From positions 1 to 7,027 of the forward strand of contig CAZWNV010000156.1 in assembly GCA_964635265.1 (NCBI GenBank): 7,027 bases of DNA, in the 5' to 3' direction. A model generated the notes under the pieces. That model was not told the origin of the DNA and ran no database searches. It saw only the letters and a list, made by a program, of their open reading frames with translations. This DNA comes from M55B175 sp964635265 (GTDB lineage: Bacteria > Desulfobacterota > Desulfobacteria > Desulfobacterales > Desulfosalsimonadaceae). A program made the translations under genes and the position numbers. Within the stretch, counting starts at the first letter, position 1. Every line of letters starts with the position of its first letter. Positions 5,974-7,027 of the stretch are shown here, in pieces.

Positions 5974-6873
5974 ATGCTGCAATTTATTACGCAAAGAACC
6001 GGCATAAAAATCACCTTGATCATTAACGCACTGATTTTAATTGTCATGTTGGTGGGCACATATTTTTTGGTCACCCAGCAAACCAGCAGACTAGAGGCCG
6101 AACTGTTCCGGCAGGGCAAAAACAAGTCGGTTCTGGGCGCTGATATGATCGGTTGTGTAATAAATGAAGCCATAGACAACGGGGTCTTTACGGTAAACGA
6201 GGCCTTCGATACCGACTATAAGGTATTCGGGGATTTCGAGCCGCCCAAGTACCATACAAAGTACGATTCCTACCTCGACAAGGCGATCCTTGACCTCCAG
6301 GACAAATTTCTCCTGGACAAGAGGATCACCTATGCTGTTGCCGTGGACCGCAACGGGTACGTGCCCACTCACAACTCACGCTATCAGCAGCCAATTACCG
6401 GAGACCCGGAAAAAGATCGGGTCGGCAACCGTACCAAGGGAATTTTTAATGATGATGTGGGGCTTAAGGCCGCCCGGAATGAAGAAAAGGGCTTTCGTCA
6501 GATATACCACCGCGATACCGGAAACATCTTATGGGACATCTCCTCCCCGATCTACGTCAAGGGCAAGCACTGGGGCGGTTTTCGTGTGGGGCTTTCGCTA
6601 AAATCCATTGCTGAAGCCAAACGGGAACTCATAAAAGATTTGGGCATCATCATGGCTGCCATCCTGGGGGCCTCGCTGGTATTAACCTTTATCTTCGTTA
6701 ACAACTCGATGGCCCCGCTGCGGCGCCTGTCAAAAACCGCCAATAAAATTGCCGAGGGCAAAGATCTGCAGACAGATATTTCCGTCAACCGCAACGATGA
6801 AATCGGCGACCTCCAGAGCGCCCTGAACCGTCTACGCTTAAGCATGATGATTGCGCTCAAACGGAAAGGTTAA
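5974..6873 (+). CDS. Membrane-anchored Cache-like sensor with HAMP domain and no output domain
   Basis: The start is the ATG at 5974, preceded by the purine-rich AGGGGGAGAG (5961-5970). The frame is open back to 5896, but that stretch has no good start and no RBS. The product has 299 residues: a cytoplasmic tip, TM1 at about 12-33, a periplasmic helix and Cache-like domain at about 38-208, TM2 at about 222-243, and a HAMP domain at about 243-295. The sensor core carries KYHTKYD (92-98), VAVDRNGYVPTHNSRY (122-137), NRTKGIFND (152-160), RDTGN and GKHWGGFRVGL. HAMP is recognised by SMAPLRRLSKTANKIAEG, followed by NDEIGDLQSALNRL. In chemoreceptors and sensor kinases HAMP leads into a methyl-accepting, kinase or cyclase domain, but here the protein ends about ten residues after HAMP. 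No frameshifted continuation appears downstream, where hairpins and a terminator follow. It is therefore a natural Cache-HAMP protein or an old truncation, and presumably works through a partner. It is paralogous to the preceding gene. Confidence 0.9.
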   Translation: MLQFITQRTGIKITLIINALILIVMLVGTYFLVTQQTSRLEAELFRQGKNKSVLGADMIGCVINEAIDNGVFTVNEAFDTDYKVFGDFEPPKYHTKYDSYLDKAILDLQDKFLLDKRITYAVAVDRNGYVPTHNSRYQQPITGDPEKDRVGNRTKGIFNDDVGLKAARNEEKGFRQIYHRDTGNILWDISSPIYVKGKHWGGFRVGLSLKSIAEAKRELIKDLGIIMAAILGASLVLTFIFVNNSMAPLRRLSKTANKIAEGKDLQTDISVNRNDEIGDLQSALNRLRLSMMIALKRKG

Positions 6874-6886
6874 GGATAATCGTGCA

Positions 6887-6903
6887 GGGGGCTCGCAGCC
6901 CCC
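6887..6903 (+). terminator. GC-rich hairpin just after the last gene, no U tract
   Basis: GGGGGCT (6887-6893), loop CGC and AGCCCCC (6897-6903) form a 7-bp stem that can be lengthened by GTG/CAC pairs across a small internal loop (6882-6884 with 6907-6909). It begins 14 bases after the stop codon. No T run follows, so it more likely protects the mRNA 3' end or pauses polymerase than terminates alone. Confidence 0.5.
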
Positions 6904-6939
6904 CCTCACAATATACGCTCCCGTCTTAGGCGCCACCCG

Positions 6940-6965
6940 TGTATGCGCCCTGCCTGACGCATACA
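6940..6965 (+). repeat. Inverted repeat TGTATGCG ... CGCATACA
   Basis: The 8-bp arms are perfect (6940-6947 and 6958-6965) with a 10-nt loop. The repeat ends three bases before the next stem. An A run rather than a T run follows on the + strand, so it is not a terminator in that direction. It could be an accessory stem or a protein-binding site. Confidence 0.45.
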
Positions 6966-6967
6966 AA

Positions 6968-7002
6968 AAAAGCCCCGGAAACGCTTAGCTCCCGGGGCTT
7001 TT
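6968..7002 (+). terminator. Strong, apparently bidirectional rho-independent terminator
   Basis: AAAAGCCCCGG (6968-6978) pairs perfectly with CCGGGGCTTTT (6992-7002) over 11 bp, with a 13-nt loop. The GC core is followed by TTTT on the + strand, and the A run on the other side supplies U's for the - strand. It lies about 95 bp past the last stop codon and closes the sensor cassette. It may also insulate it from a convergent gene beyond the window. Confidence 0.85.
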
Positions 7003-7027
7003 CGTATTGTACCGGCCTCTGCCGGAT

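Noticed and set aside
5294..6873. Heme c binding by the sensor domains, as in some Geobacter chemoreceptors
   Set aside because: Neither sensor contains a CxxCH motif. Each has a single cysteine.
7012..7025. CCGGC-CTCT-GCCGG hairpin at the window end
   Set aside because: The 5-bp stem is cut close to the window edge, so its extent and role cannot be judged.
1..7027. CRISPR array, tRNA, rRNA, insertion sequence or integration site
   Set aside because: I saw no regularly spaced repeats, tRNA cloverleaf, rRNA segment, transposase motif or flanking terminal repeats on either strand.

Overview
The window is 7,027 bp and dense, with every gene I can support on the + strand. Protein style suggests a sulfate-reducer-like member of the Desulfobacterota (former Deltaproteobacteria): a tandemly duplicated UvrA, a small exosortase, and Cache-type sensor domains of the kind common in the chemoreceptors of that group. 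This assignment is an inference from family resemblance, because no rRNA or other taxonomic marker is present.

Region 1 (1-3563) is the 3' two-thirds of a very large UvrA gene whose 5' end lies outside the window. The visible part holds three ATP-binding modules: the C-terminal half of one UvrA unit, a linker, and then a complete second UvrA unit. The full protein is therefore probably a four-module tandem UvrA, as known from Chlamydia and some deltaproteobacteria. Region 2 (3590-4272) carries a small integral-membrane exosortase-family transpeptidase with its Cys/Arg/His triad, overlapped at its stop by a doubtful 38-codon ORF that may be a gene remnant. Region 3 (4273-4725) has no convincing gene. 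It becomes AT-rich and holds a perfect 14-bp palindrome touching a plausible sigma70 promoter.

Region 4 (4726-6873) is a compact three-gene cassette. It encodes a cytoplasmic winged-helix protein with a second small C-terminal domain, a probably exported stand-alone Cache-like sensor domain, and a membrane-anchored protein with the same sensor domain, two transmembrane helices and a HAMP domain, but no output domain. The two sensor genes are clear, old paralogues. Together the three look like the input side of a signalling system whose catalytic output is missing or encoded elsewhere. Region 5 (6874-7027) is a set of closely spaced hairpins ending in a strong, symmetric terminator that closes the cassette.

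The base composition of region 4 is visibly less GC-rich than that of uvrA, and the repair gene, exosortase and sensor cassette show no functional link beyond shared strand. The most interesting part is the sensor cassette. The tandem UvrA, with an altered ABC signature in one module, is second.
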